Source: Pristionchus mayeri (lineage: Eukaryota; Nematoda; Chromadorea; Rhabditida; Neodiplogasteridae). Taken from it: a stretch of 64,000 nt of DNA. The stretch is from positions 7,812,001 through 7,876,000 of the forward strand of contig BTRK01000001.1 in the NCBI GenBank assembly GCA_036245805.1, read 5' to 3'. Position numbers and translations under genes: made by a program. Below the pieces are notes generated by a model. The model was not told the DNA's origin and did no database searches. It saw only the letters and a program-made list of their open reading frames with translations. Positions 14,501 through 29,500 of this stretch are shown piece after piece (the stretch's first letter is position 1; every line of letters starts with the position of its first letter).

Positions 14501-17500
14501 CGAAATGATACGCTACCCGTCATTCCCTTATAACGTTATTTCCCCAGTCCGTTCACCCTCTCACCTCCCCTCCCGTCTCTCCTCACCTCCGCTATCCCTC
14601 TCACTTGCCTTCGGGATACTAAGTTGTTCGAAATGATACGCTACCCTCATTCCCTTATAACGTTATTTCCCCAGTCCGTTCACCCTCTCACCTCCCCTCC
14701 AGTCTCTCCTCACCTCCGCTATCCCTCTCACTTGCCTTCCGGTTACTAAGTTGTTCGAAATGATACGCTACCCGTCATTCCCTTATAACGTTATTTCCCC
14801 AGTCCGTTCACCCTCTCACCTCCCCTCCCGTCTCTCCTCACCTCCGCTATCCCTCTCACTTGCCTTCGGGTTACTAAGTTGTTCGAAATGATACGCTACC
14901 CGTCATTCCCTTATAACGTTATTTCCCCAGTCCGTTCACCCTCTCACCTCCCTCCCGTCTCTCCTCACCTCCGCTATCCCTCACACTTGCCTTCGGGATA
15001 CTAAGTTGTTCGAAATGATACGCTACCCGTCATTCCCTTATAACGTTATTTCCCCAGTCCGTTCACCCTCTCACCTCCCCTCCCGTCTCTCCTCACCTCC
15101 GCTATCCCTCTCACTTGCCTTCGGGATACTAAGTTGTTCGAAATGATACGCTACCCGTCATTCCCTTATAACGTTATTTCCCCAGTCCGTTCACCCTCTC
15201 ACCTCCCTCCCGTCTCTCCTCACCTCCGCTATCCCTCTCACTTGCCTTCGGGATACTAAGTTGTTCGAAATGATACGCTACCCATCATTCCCTTATAACG
15301 TTATTTCCCCAGTCCGTTCACCCTCTCACCTCCCTCCCGTCTCTCCTCACCTCCGCTATCCCTCTCACTTGCCTTCGGGATACTAAGTTGTTCGAAATGA
15401 TACGCTACCCGTCATTCCCTTATAACGTTATTTCCCCAGTCCGTTCACCCTCTCACCTCCCCTCCCGTCTCTCCTCACCTCCGCTATCCCTCTCACTTGC
15501 CTTCGGGTTACTAAGTTGTTCGAAATGATACGCTACCCGTCATTCCCTTATAACGTTATTTCCCCAGTCCGTTCACCCTCTCACCTCCCCTCCCGTCTCT
15601 CCTCACCTCCGCTATCCCTCTCACTTGCCTTCGGGATACTAAGTTGTTCGAAATGATACGCTACCCTCATTCCCTTATAACGTTATTTCCCCAGTCCGTT
15701 CACCCTCTCACCTCCCCTCCAGTCTCTCCTCACCTCCGCTATCCCTCTCACTTGCCTTCGGGTTACTAAGTTGTTCGAAATGATACGCTACCCGTCATTC
15801 CCTTATAACGTTATTTCCCCAGTCCGTTCACCCTCTCACCTCCCCTCCCGTCTCTCCTCACCTCCGCTATCCCTCTCACTTGCCTTCGGGTTACTAAGTT
15901 GTTCGAAATGATACGCTACCCGTCATTCCCTTATAACGTTATTTCCCCAGTCCGTTCACCCTCTCACCTCCCCTCCCGTCTCTCCTCACCTCCGCTATCC
16001 CTCTCACTTGCCTTCGGGATACTAAGTTGTTCGAAATGATACGCTACCCTCATTCCCTTATAACGTTATTTCCCCAGTCCGTTCACCCTCTCACCTCCCC
16101 TCCAGTCTCTCCTCACCTCCGCTATCCCTCTCACTTGCCTTCGGGATACTAAGTTGTTCGAAATGATACGCTACCCTCATTCCCTTATAACGTTATTTCC
16201 CCAGTCCGTTCACCCTCTCACCTCCCCTCCAGTCTCTCCTCACCTCCGCTATCCCTCTCACTTGCCTTCGGGTTACTAAGTTGTTCGAAATGATACGCTA
16301 CCCGTCATTCCCTTATAACGTTATTTCCCAGTCCGTTCACCCTCTCACCTCCCCTCCCGTCTCTCCTCACCTCCGCTATCCCTCTCACTTGCCTTCGGGT
16401 TACTAAGTTGTTCGAAATGATACGCTACCCGTCATTCCCTTATAACGTTATTTCCCCAGTCCGTTCACCCTCTCACCTCCCCTCCAGTCTCTCCTCACCT
16501 CCGCTATCCCTCTCACTTGCCTTCCGGTTACTAAGTTGTTCGAAATGATACGCTACCCGTCATTCCCTTATAACGTTATTTCCCCAGTCCGTTCACCCTC
16601 TCACCTCCCCTCCAGTCTCTCCTCACCTCCGCTATCCCTCTCACTTGCCTTCCGGTTACTAAGTTGTTCGAAATGATACGCTACCCGTCATTCCCTTATA
16701 ACGTTATTTCCCCAGTCCGTTCACCCTCTCACCTCCCCTCCCGTCTCTCCTCACCTCCGCTATCCCTCTCACTTGCCTTCGGGTTACTAAGTTGTTCGAA
16801 ATGATACGCTACCCGTCATTCCCTTCTAACGTTATTTCCCCAGTCCGTTCACCCTCTCACCTCCCTCCCGTCTCTCCTCACCTCCGCTATCCCTCTCACT
16901 TGCCTTCGGGATACTAAGTTGTTCGAAATGATACGCTACCCGTCATTCCCTTATAACGTTATTTCCCCAGTCCGTTCACCCTCTCACCTCCCCTCCCGTC
17001 TCTCCTCACCTCCGCTATCCCTCTCACTTGCCTTCGGGTTACTAAGTTGTTCGAAATGATACGCTACCCGTCATTCCCTTATAACGTTATTTCCCCAGTC
17101 CGTTCACCCTCTCACCTCCCCTCCAGTCTCTCCTCACCTCCGCTATCCCTCTCACTTGCCTTCCGGTTACTAAGTTGTTCGAAATGATACGCTACCCGTC
17201 ATTCCCTTATAACGTTATTTCCCCAGTCCGTTCACCCTCTCACCTCCCCTCCAGTCTCTCCTCACCTCCGCTATCCCTCTCACTTGCCTTCCGGTTACTA
17301 AGTTGTTCGAAATGATACGCTACCCGTCATTCCCTTATAACGTTATTTCCCCAGTCCGTTCACCCTCTCACCTCCCCTCCCGTCTCTCCTCACCTCCGCT
17401 ATCCCTCTCACTTGCCTTCGGGTTACTAAGTTGTTCGAAATGATACGCTACCCGTCATTCCCTTCTAACGTTATTTCCCCAGTCCGTTCACCCTCTCACC

Positions 17501-20500
17501 TCCCTCCCGTCTCTCCTCACCTCCGCTATCCCTCTCACTTGCCTTCGGGATACTAAGTTGTTCGAAATGATACGCTACCCGTCATTCCCTTATAACGTTA
17601 TTTCCCCAGTCCGTTCACCCTCTCACCTCCCCTCCCGTCTCTCCTCACCTCCGCTATCCCTCTCACTTGCCTTCGGGTTACTAAGTTGTTCGAAATGATA
17701 CGCTACCCGTCATTCCCTTATAACGTTATTTCCCCAGTCCGTTCACCCTCTCACCTCCCCTCCAGTCTCTCCTCACCTCCGCTATCCCTCTCACTTGCCT
17801 TCGGGTTACTAAGTTGTTCGAAATGATACGCTACCCGTCATTCCCTTATAACGTTATTTCCCCAGTCCGTTCACCCTCTCACCTCCCCTCCAGTCTCTCC
17901 TCACCTCCGCTATCCCTCTCTCTTGCCTTCGGGTTACTAAGTTGTTCGTAATGATACGCTACCCGTCATTCCCTCATTAGATTATCTCACCTCCGCTCTC
18001 CCACCTCCCCTCCCCTCCCCTCTCTCCTCCGTTATCCATTTCACCTCCGCTCTCCCTCTCACTTGCCTTCGGGTTACTAAGTTGTTCGAAATGATACGCT
18101 ACCCGTCATTCCCTTATAACGTTATTTCCCCAGTCCGTTCACCCTCTCATCTCCCCTCCAGTCTCTCCTCACCTCCGCTATCCCTCTCACTTGCCTTCGG
18201 GATACTAAGTTGTTCGAAATGATACGCTACCCGTCATTCCCTTATAACGTTATTTCCCCAGTCCGTTCACCCTCTCACCTCCCCTCCCGTCTCTCCTCAC
18301 CTCCGCTATCCCTCTCACTTGCCTTCGGGTTACTAAGTTGTTCGAAATGATACGCTACCCGTCATTCCCTTATAACGTTATTTCCCCAGTCCGTTCACCC
18401 TCTCACCTCCCCTCCCGTCTCTCCTCACCTCCGCTATCCCTCTCACTTGCCTTCGGGTTACTAAGTTGTTCGAAATGATACGCTACCCGTCATTCCCTTA
18501 TAACGTTATTTCCCCAGTCCGTTCACCCTCTCACCTCCCTCCCGTCTCTCCTCACCTCCGCTATCCCTCTCACTTGCCTTCGGGATACTAAGTTGTTCGA
18601 AATGATACGCTACCCGTCATTCCCTTATAACGTTATTTCCCCAGTCCGTTCACCCTCTCACCTCCCCTCCCGTCTCTCCTCACCTCCGCTATCCCTCTCA
18701 CTTGCCTTCGGGTTACTAAGTTGTTCGTAATGATACGCTACCCGTCATTCCCTCATTAGATTATCTCACCTCCGCTCTCCCACCTCCCCTCCCCTCCCCT
18801 CTCTCCTCCGTTATCCATTTCACCTCCGCTCTCCCTCTCACTTGCCTTCGGGTTACTAAGTTGTTCGAAATGATACGCTACCCGTCATTCCCTTATAACG
18901 TTATTTCCCCAGTCCGTTCACCCTCTCATCTCCCCTCCAGTCTCTCCTCACCTCCGCTATCCCTCTCACTTGCCTTCGGGATACTAAGTTGTTCGAAATG
19001 ATACGCTACCCGTCATTCCCTTATAACGTTATTTCCCCAGTCCGTTCACCCTCTCACCTCCCCTCCCGTCTCTCCTCACCTCCGCTATCCCTCTCACTTG
19101 CCTTCGGGTTACTAAGTTGTTCGAAATGATACGCTACCCGTCATTCCCTTATAACGTTATTTCCCCAGTCCGTTCACCCTCTCACCTCCCCTCCCGTCTC
19201 TCCTCACCTCCGCTATCCCTCTCACTTGCCTTCGGGTTACTAAGTTGTTCGAAATGATACGCTACCCGTCATTCCCTTATAACGTTATTTCCCCAGTCCG
19301 TTCACCCTCTCACCTCCCTCCCGTCTCTCCTCACCTCCGCTATCCCTCTCACTTGCCTTCGGGATACTAAGTTGTTCGAAATGATACGCTACCCGTCATT
19401 CCCTTATAACGTTATTTCCCCAGTCCGTTCACCCTCTCACCTCCCCTCCCGTCTCTCCTCACCTCCGCTATCCCTCTCACTTGCCTTCGGGTTACTAAGT
19501 TGTTCGAAATGATACGCTACCCGTCATTCCCTTATAACGTTATTTCCCCAGTCCGTTCACCCTCTCACCTCCCCTCCCGTCTCTCCTCACCTTCGCTATC
19601 CCTCTCACTTGCCTTCGGGATACTAAGTTGTTCGAAATGATACGCTACCCTCATTCCCTTATAACGTTATTTCCCCAGTCCGTTCACCCTCTCACCTCCC
19701 CTCCAGTCTCTCCTCACCTCCGCTATCCCTCTCACTTGCCTTCGGGTTACTAAGTTGTTCGAAATGATACGCTACCCGTCATTCCCTTATAACGTTATTT
19801 CCCCAGTCCGTTCACCCTCTCACCTCCCCTCCAGTCTCTCCTCACCTCCGCTATCCCTCTCACTTGCCTTCCGGTTACTAAGTTGTTCGAAATGATACGC
19901 TACCCGTCATTCCCTTATAACGTTATTTCCCCAGTCCGTTCACCCTCTCACCTCCCCTCCCGTCTCTCCTCACCTCCGCTATCCCTCTCACTTGCCTTCG
20001 GGTTACTAAGTTGTTCGAAATGATACGCTACCCGTCATTCCCTTCTAACGTTATTTCCCCAGTCCGTTCACCCTCTCACCTCCCTCCCGTCTCTCCTCAC
20101 CTCCGCTATCCCTCTCACTTGCCTTCGGGATACTAAGTTGTTCGAAATGATACGCTACCCGTCATTCCCTTATAACGTTATTTCCCCAGTCCGTTCACCC
20201 TCTCACCTCCCCTCCCGTCTCTCCTCACCTCCGCTATCCCTCTCACTTGCCTTCGGGTTACTAAGTTGTTCGAAATGATACGCTACCCGTCATTCCCTTA
20301 TAACGTTATTTCCCCAGTCCGTTCACCCTCTCACCTCCCCTCCAGTCTCTCCTCACCTCCGCTATCCCTCTCTCTTGCCTTCGGGTTACTAAGTTGTTCG
20401 TAATGATACGCTACCCGTCATTCCCTCATTAGATTATCTCACCTCCGCTCTCCCACCTCCCCTCCCCTCCCCTCTCTCCTCCGTTATCCATTTTACCTCC

Positions 20501-23500
20501 GCTCTCCCTCTCACTTGCCTTCGGGTTACTAAGTTGTTCGAAATGATACGCTACCCGTCATTCCCTTATAACGTTATTTCCCCAGTCCGTTCACCCTCTC
20601 ATCTCCCCTCCAGTCTCTCCTCACCTCCGCTATCCCTCTCACTTGCCTTCGGGATACTAAGTTGTTCGAAATGATACGCTACCCGTCATTCCCTTATAAC
20701 GTTATTTCCCCAGTCCGTTCACCCTCTCACCTCCCCTCCCGTCTCTCCTCACCTCCGCTATCCCTCTCACTTGCCTTCGGGTTACTAAGTTGTTCGAAAT
20801 GATACGCTACCCGTCATTCCCTTATAACGTTATTTCCCCAGTCCGTTCACCCTCTCACCTCCCTCCCGTCTCTCCTCACCTCCGCTATCCCTCTCACTTG
20901 CCTTCGGGATACTAAGTTGTTCGAAATGATACGCTACCCGTCATTCCCTTATAACGTTATTTCCCCAGTCCGTTCACCCTCTCACCTCCCCTCCCGTCTC
21001 TCCTCACCTCCGCTATCCCTCTCACTTGCCTTCGGGTTACTAAGTTGTTCGAAATGATACGCTACCCATCATTCCCTTATAACGTTATTTCCCCAGTCCG
21101 TTCACCCTCTCACCTCCCTCCCGTCTCTCCTCACCTCCGCTATCCCTCTCACTTGCCTTCGGGATACTAAGTTGTTCGAAATGATACGCTACCCGTCATT
21201 CCCTTATAACGTTATTTCCCCAGTCCGTTCACCCTCTCACCTCCCCTCCCGTCTCTCCTCACCTCCGCTATCCCTCTCACTTGCCTTCGGGTTACTAAGT
21301 TGTTCGAAATGATACGCTACCCGTCATTCCCTTATAACGTTATTTCCCCAGTCCGTTCACCCTCTCACCTCCCTCCCGTCTCTCCTCACCTCCGCTATCC
21401 CTCTCACTTGCCTTCGGGATACTAAGTTGTTCGAAATGATACGCTACCCGTCATTCCCTTATAACGTTATTTCCCCAGTCCGTTCACCCTCTCACCTCCC
21501 CTCCCGTCTCTCCTCACCTCCGCTATCCCTCTCACTTGCCTTCGGGTTACTAAGTTGTTCGAAATGATACGCTACCCATCATTCCCTTATAACGTTATTT
21601 CCCCAGTCCGTTCACCCTCTCACTCCCTCCCGTCTCTCCTCACCTCCGCTATCCCTCTCACTTGCCTTCGGGATACTAAGTTGTTCGAAATGATACGCTA
21701 CCCGTCATTCCCTTATAACGTTATTTCCCCAGTCCGTTCACCCTCTCACCTCCCCTCCCGTCTCTCCTCACCTCCGCTATCCCTCTCACTTGCCTTCGGG
21801 ATACTAAGTTGTTCGAAATGATACGCTACCCTCATTCCCTTATAACGTTATTTCCCCAGTCCGTTCACCCTCTCACCTCCCCTCCAGTCTCTCCTCACCT
21901 CCGCTATCCCTCTCACTTGCCTTCCGGTTACTAAGTTGTTCGAAATGATACGCTACCCGTCATTCCCTTATAACGTTATTTCCCCAGTCCGTTCACCCTC
22001 TCACCTCCCCTCCCGTCTCTCCTCACCTCCGCTATCCCTCTCACTTGCCTTCGGGTTACTAAGTTGTTCGAAATGATACGCTACCCGTCATTCCCTTCTA
22101 ACGTTATTTCCCCAGTCCGTTCACCCTCTCACCTCCCTCCCGTCTCTCCTCACCTCCGCTATCCCTCTCACTTGCCTTCGGGATACTAAGTTGTTCGAAA
22201 TGATACGCTACCCGTCATTCCCTTATAACGTTATTTCCCCAGTCCGTTCACCCTCTCACCTCCCCTCCCGTCTCTCCTCACCTCCGCTATCCCTCTCACT
22301 TGCCTTCGGGTTACTAAGTTGTTCGAAATGATACGCTACCCGTCATTCCCTTATAACGTTATTTCCCCAGTCCGTTCACCCTCTCACCTCCCCTCCAGTC
22401 TCTCCTCACCTCCGCTATCCCTCTCACTTGCCTTCGGGTTACTAAGTTGTTCGTAATGATACGCTACCCGTCATTCCCTCATTAGATTATCTCACCTCCG
22501 CTCTCCCACCTCCCCTCCCCTCCCCTCTCTCCTCCGTTATCCATTTCACCTCCGCTCTCCCTCTCACTTGCCTTCGGGTTACTAAGTTGTTCGAAATGAT
22601 ACGCTACCCGTCATTCCCTTATAACGTTATTTCCCCAGTCCGTTCACCCTCTCACCTCCCTCCCGTCTCTCCTCACCTCCGCTATCCCTCTCACTTGCCT
22701 TCGGGATACTAAGTTGTTCGAAATGATACGCTACCCGTCATTCCCTTATAACGTTATTTCCCCAGTCCGTTCACCCTCTCACCTCCCCTCCCGTCTCTCC
22801 TCACCTCCGCTATCCCTCTCACTTGCCTTCGGGTTACTAAGTTGTTCGAAATGATACGCTACCCATCATTCCCTTATAACGTTATTTCCCCAGTCCGTTC
22901 ACCCTCTCACCTCCCTCCCGTCTCTCCTCACCTCCGCTATCCCTCTCACTTGCCTTCGGGATACTAAGTTGTTCGAAATGATACGCTACCCGTCATTCCC
23001 TTATAACGTTATTTCCCCAGTCCGTTCACCCTCTCACCTCCCCTCCCGTCTCTCCTCACCTCCGCTATCCCTCTCACTTGCCTTCGGGTTACTAAGTTGT
23101 TCGAAATGATACGCTACCCGTCATTCCCTTATAACGTTATTTCCCCAGTCCGTTCACCCTCTCACCTCCCCTCCCGTCTCTCCTCACCTCCGCTATCCCT
23201 CTCACTTGCCTTCGGGTTACTAAGTTGTTCGAAATGATACGCTACCCTCATTCCCTTATAACGTTATTTCCCCAGTCCGTTCACCCTCTCACCTCCCCTC
23301 CAGTCTCTCCTCACCTCCGCTATCCCTCTCACTTGCCTTCCGGTTACTAAGTTGTTCGAAATGATACGCTACCCGTCATTCCCTTATAACGTTATTTCCC
23401 CAGTCCGTTCACCCTCTCACCTCCCTCCCGTCTCTCCTCACCTCCGCTATCCCTCTCACTTGCCTTCGGGATACTAAGTTGTTCGAAATGATACGCTACC

Positions 23501-26500
23501 CGTCATTCCCTTATAACGTTATTTCCCCAGTCCGTTCACCCTCTCATCTCCCCTCCAGTCTCTCCTCACCTCCGCTATCCCTCTCACTTGCCTTCGGGAT
23601 ACTAAGTTGTTCGAAATGATACGCTACCCGTCATTCCCTTCTAACGTTATTTCCCCAGTCCGTTCACCCTCTCACCTCCCCTCCAGTCTCTCCTCACCTC
23701 CGCTATCCCTCTCACTTGCCTTCGGGTTACTAAGTTGTTCGTAATGATACGCTACCCGTCATTCCCTCATTAGATTATCTCACCTCCGCTCTCCCACCTC
23801 CCCTCCCCTCCCCTCTCTCCTCCGTTATTCATTTCACCTCCGCTCTCCCTCTCACTTGCCTTCGGGTTACTAAGTTGTTCGAAATGATACGCTACCCGTC
23901 ATTCCCTTATAACGTTATTTCCCCAGTCCGTTCACCCTCTCATCTCCCCTCCAGTCTCTCCTCACCTCCGCTATCCCTCTCACTTGCCTTCGGGATACTA
24001 AGTTGTTCGAAATGATACGCTACCCGTCATTCCCTTATAACGTTATTTCCCCAGTCCGTTCACCCTCTCACCTCCCCTCCCGTCTCTCCTCACCTCCGCT
24101 ATCCCTCTCACTTGCCTTCGGGTTACTAAGTTGTTCGAAATGATACGCTACCCGTCATTCCCTTATAACGTTATTTCCCAGTCCGTTCACCCTCTCACCT
24201 CCCTCCCGTCTCTCCTCACCTCCGCTATCCCTCTCACTTGCCTTCGGGATACTAAGTTGTTCGAAATGATACGCTACCCGTCATTCCCTTATAACGTTAT
24301 TTCCCCAGTCCGTTCACCCTCTCACCTCCCCTCCCGTCTCTCCTCACCTCCGCTATCCCTCTCACTTGCCTTCGGGTTACTAAGTTGTTCGAAATGATAC
24401 GCTACCCGTCATTCCCTTATAACGTTATTTCCCCAGTCCGTTCACCCTCTCACCTCCCCTCCCGTCTCTCCTCACCTCCGCTATCCCTCTCACTTGCCTT
24501 CGGGTTACTAAGTTGTTCGAAATGATACGCTACCCGTCATTCCCTTATAACGTTATTTCCCCAGTCCGTTCACCCTCTCACCTCCCTCCCGTCTCTCCTC
24601 ACCTCCGCTATCCCTCTCACTTGCCTTCGGGATACTAAGTTGTTCGAAATGATACGCTACCCGTCATTCCCTTATAACGTTATTTCCCCAGTCCGTTCAC
24701 CCTCTCACCTCCCCTCCCGTCTCTCCTCACCTCCGCTATCCCTCTCACTTGCCTTCGGGTTACTAAGTTGTTCGAAATGATACGCTACCCGTCATTCCCT
24801 TATAACGTTATTTCCCCAGTCCGTTCACCCTCTCACCTCCCCTCCCGTCTCTCCTCACCTTCGCTATCCCTCTCACTTGCCTTCGGGATACTAAGTTGTT
24901 CGAAATGATACGCTACCCTCATTCCCTTATAACGTTATTTCCCCAGTCCGTTCACCCTCTCACCTCCCCTCCAGTCTCTCCTCACCTCCGCTATCCCTCT
25001 CACTTGCCTTCGGGTTACTAAGTTGTTCGAAATGATACGCTACCCGTCATTCCCTTATAACGTTATTTCCCCAGTCCGTTCACCCTCTCACCTCCCCTCC
25101 AGTCTCTCCTCACCTCCGCTATCCCTCTCACTTGCCTTCCGGTTACTAAGTTGTTCGAAATGATACGCTACCCGTCATTCCCTTATAACGTTATTTCCCC
25201 AGTCCGTTCACCCTCTCACCTCCCCTCCCGTCTCTCCTCACCTCCGCTATCCCTCTCACTTGCCTTCGGGTTACTAAGTTGTTCGAAATGATACGCTACC
25301 CGTCATTCCCTTCTAACGTTATTTCCCCAGTCCGTTCACCCTCTCACCTCCCTCCCGTCTCTCCTCACCTCCGCTATCCCTCTCACTTGCCTTCGGGATA
25401 CTAAGTTGTTCGAAATGATACGCTACCCGTCATTCCCTTATAACGTTATTTCCCCAGTCCGTTCACCCTCTCACCTCCCCTCCCGTCTCTCCTCACCTCC
25501 GCTATCCCTCTCACTTGCCTTCGGGTTACTAAGTTGTTCGAAATGATACGCTACCCGTCATTCCCTTATAACGTTATTTCCCCAGTCCGTTCACCCTCTC
25601 ACCTCCCCTCCAGTCTCTCCTCACCTCCGCTATCCCTCTCTCTTGCCTTCGGGTTACTAAGTTGTTCGTAATGATACGCTACCCGTCATTCCCTCATTAG
25701 ATTATCTCACCTCCGCTCTCCCACCTCCCCTCCCCTCCCCTCTCTCCTCCGTTATCCATTTCACCTCCGCTCTCCCTCTCACTTGCCTTCGGGTTACTAA
25801 GTTGTTCGAAATGATACGCTACCCGTCATTCCCTTATAACGTTATTTCCCCAGTCCGTTCACCCTCTCATCTCCCCTCCAGTCTCTCCTCACCTCCGCTA
25901 TCCCTCTCACTTGCCTTCGGGATACTAAGTTGTTCGAAATGATACGCTACCCATCATTCCCTTATAACGTTATTTCCCCAGTCCGTTCACTCTCTCACCT
26001 CCCTCCCGTCTCTCCTCACCTCCGCTATCCCTCTCACTTGCCTTCGGGATACTAAGTTGTTCGAAATGATACGCTACCCGTCATTCCCTTCTAACGTTAT
26101 TTCCCCAGTCCGTTCACCCTCTCACCTCCCTCCCGTCTCTCCTCACCTCCGCTATCCCTCTCACTTGCCTTCGGGATACTAAGTTGTTCGAAATGATACG
26201 CTACCCGTCATTCCCTTATAACGTTATTTCCCCAGTCCGTTCACCCTCTCACCTCCCTCCCGTCTCTCCTCACCTCCGCTATCCCTCTCACTTGCCTTCG
26301 GGATACTAAGTTGTTCGAAATGATACGCTACCCGTCATTCCCTTATAACGTTATTTCCCCAGTCCGTTCACCCTCTCACCTCCCCTCCCGTCTCTCCTCA
26401 CCTCCGCTATCCCTCTCACTTGCCTTCGGGATACTAAGTTGTTCGAAATGATACGCTACCCTCATTCCCTTATAACGTTATTTCCCCAGTCCGTTCACCC

Positions 26501-29500
26501 TCTCACCTCCCCTCCAGTCTCTCCTCACCTCCGCTATCCCTCTCACTTGCCTTCCGGTTACTAAGTTGTTCGAAATGATACGCTACCCGTCATTCCCTTC
26601 TAACGTTATTTCCCCAGTCCGTTCACCCTCTCACCTCCCCTCCCGTCTCTCCTCACCTCCGCTATCCCTCTCACTTGCCTTCGGGTTACTAAGTTGTTCG
26701 AAATGATACGCTACCCATCATTCCCTTATAACGTTATTTCCCCAGTCCGTTCACTCTCTCACCTCCCTCCCGTCTCTCCTCACCTCCGCTATCCCTCTCA
26801 CTTGCCTTCGGGATACTAAGTTGTTCGAAATGATACGCTACCCGTCATTCCCTTATAACGTTATTTCCCCAGTCCGTTCACCCTCTCACCTCCCCTCCCG
26901 TCTCTCCTCACCTCCGCTATCCCTCTCACTTGCCTTCGGGATACTAAGTTGTTCGAAATGATACGCTACCCTCATTCCCTTATAACGTTATTTCCCCAGT
27001 CCGTTCACCCTCTCACCTCCCCTCCAGTCTCTCCTCACCTCCGCTATCCCTCTCACTTGCCTTCCGGTTACTAAGTTGTTCGAAATGATACGCTACCCGT
27101 CATTCCCTTATAACGTTATTTCCCCAGTCCGTTCACCCTCTCACCTCCCCTCCCGTCTCTCCTCACCTCCGCTATCCCTCTCACTTGCCTTCGGGTTACT
27201 AAGTTGTTCGAAATGATACGCTACCCGTCATTCCCTTCTAACGTTATTTCCCCAGTCCGTTCACCCTCTCACCTCCCTCCCGTCTCTCCTCACCTCCGCT
27301 ATCCCTCTCACTTGCCTTCGGGATACTAAGTTGTTCGAAATGATACGCTACCCGTCATTCCCTTATAACGTTATTTCCCCAGTCCGTTCACCCTCTCACC
27401 TCCCCTCCCGTCTCTCCTCACCTCCGCTATCCCTCTCACTTGCCTTCGGGTTACTAAGTTGTTCGAAATGATACGCTACCCGTCATTCCCTTATAACGTT
27501 ATTTCCCCAGTCCGTTCACCCTCTCACCTCCCCTCCAGTCTCTCCTCACCTCCGCTATCCCTCTCACTTGCCTTCGGGTTACTAAGTTGTTCGTAATGAT
27601 ACGCTACCCGTCATTCCCTCATTAGATTATCTCACCTCCGCTCTCCCACCTCCCCTCCCCTCCCCTCTCTCCTCCGTTATCCATTTCACCTCCGCTCTCC
27701 CTCTCACTTGCCTTCGGGTTACTAAGTTGTTCGAAATGATACGCTACCCGTCATTCCCTTATAACGTTATTTCCCCAGTCCGTTCACCCTCTCATCTCCC
27801 CTCCAGTCTCTCCTCACCTCCGCTATCCCTCTCACTTGCCTTCGGGATACTAAGTTGTTCGAAATGATACGCTACCCGTCATTCCCTTATAACGTTATTT
27901 CCCCAGTCCGTTCACCCTCTCACCTCCCCTCCCGTCTCTCCTCACCTCCGCTATCCCTCTCACTTGCCTTCGGGTTACTAAGTTGTTCGAAATGATACGC
28001 TACCCGTCATTCCCTTATAACGTTATTTCCCCAGTCCGTTCACCCTCTCACCTCCCTCCCGTCTCTCCTCACCTCCGCTATCCCTCTCACTTGCCTTCGG
28101 GATACTAAGTTGTTCGAAATGATACGCTACCCGTCATTCCCTTATAACGTTATTTCCCCAGTCCGTTCACCCTCTCACCTCCCCTCCCGTCTCTCCTCAC
28201 CTCCGCTATCCCTCTCACTTGCCTTCGGGTTACTAAGTTGTTCGAAATGATACGCTACCCATCATTCCCTTATAACGTTATTTCCCCAGTCCGTTCACCC
28301 TCTCACCTCCCTCCCGTCTCTCCTCACCTCCGCTATCCCTCTCACTTGCCTTCGGGATACTAAGTTGTTCGAAATGATACGCTACCCGTCATTCCCTTAT
28401 AACGTTATTTCCCCAGTCCGTTCACCCTCTCACCTCCCCTCCCGTCTCTCCTCACCTCCGCTATCCCTCTCACTTGCCTTCGGGTTACTAAGTTGTTCGA
28501 AATGATACGCTACCCGTCATTCCCTTATAACGTTATTTCCCCAGTCCGTTCACCCTCTCACCTCCCCTCCCGTCTCTCCTCACCTCCGCTATCCCTCTCA
28601 CTTGCCTTCGGGTTACTAAGTTGTTCGAAATGATACGCTACCCTCATTCCCTTATAACGTTATTTCCCCAGTCCGTTCACCCTCTCACCTCCCCTCCAGT
28701 CTCTCCTCACCTCCGCTATCCCTCTCACTTGCCTTCCGGTTACTAAGTTGTTCGAAATGATACGCTACCCGTCATTCCCTTATAACGTTATTTCCCCAGT
28801 CCGTTCACCCTCTCACCTCCCCTCCCGTCTCTCCTCACCTCCGCTATCCCTCTCACTTGCCTTCGGGTTACTAAGTTGTTCGAAATGATACGCTACCCGT
28901 CATTCCCTTATAACGTTATTTCCCCAGTCCGTTCACCCTCTCACCTCCCCTCCAGTCTCTCCTCACCTCCGCTATCCCTCTCACTTGCCTTCGGGTTACT
29001 AAGTTGTTCGTAATGATACGCTACCCGTCATTCCCTCATTAGATTATCTCACCTCCGCTCTCCCACCTCCCCTCCCCTCCCCTCTCTCCTCCGTTATCCA
29101 TTTCACCTCCGCTCTCCCTCTCACTTGCCTTCGGGTTACTAAGTTGTTCGAAATGATACGCTACCCGTCATTCCCTTATAACGTTATTTCCCCAGTCCGT
29201 TCACCCTCTCATCTCCCCTCCAGTCTCTCCTCACCTCCGCTATCCCTCTCACTTGCCTTCGGGATACTAAGTTGTTCGAAATGATACGCTACCCGTCATT
29301 CCCTTATAACGTTATTTCCCCAGTCCGTTCACCCTCTCACCTCCCCTCCCGTCTCTCCTCACCTCCGCTATCCCTCTCACTTGCCTTCGGGTTACTAAGT
29401 TGTTCGAAATGATACGCTACCCGTCATTCCCTTATAACGTTATTTCCCCAGTCCGTTCACCCTCTCATCTCCCCTCCAGTCTCTCCTCACCTCCGCTATC

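Noticed and set aside
21555..24397. 88-codon open frames inside the satellite
   Set aside because: They consist only of satellite units in a frame opened by indels; the 128-bp unit is not a multiple of three and the frames do not persist.
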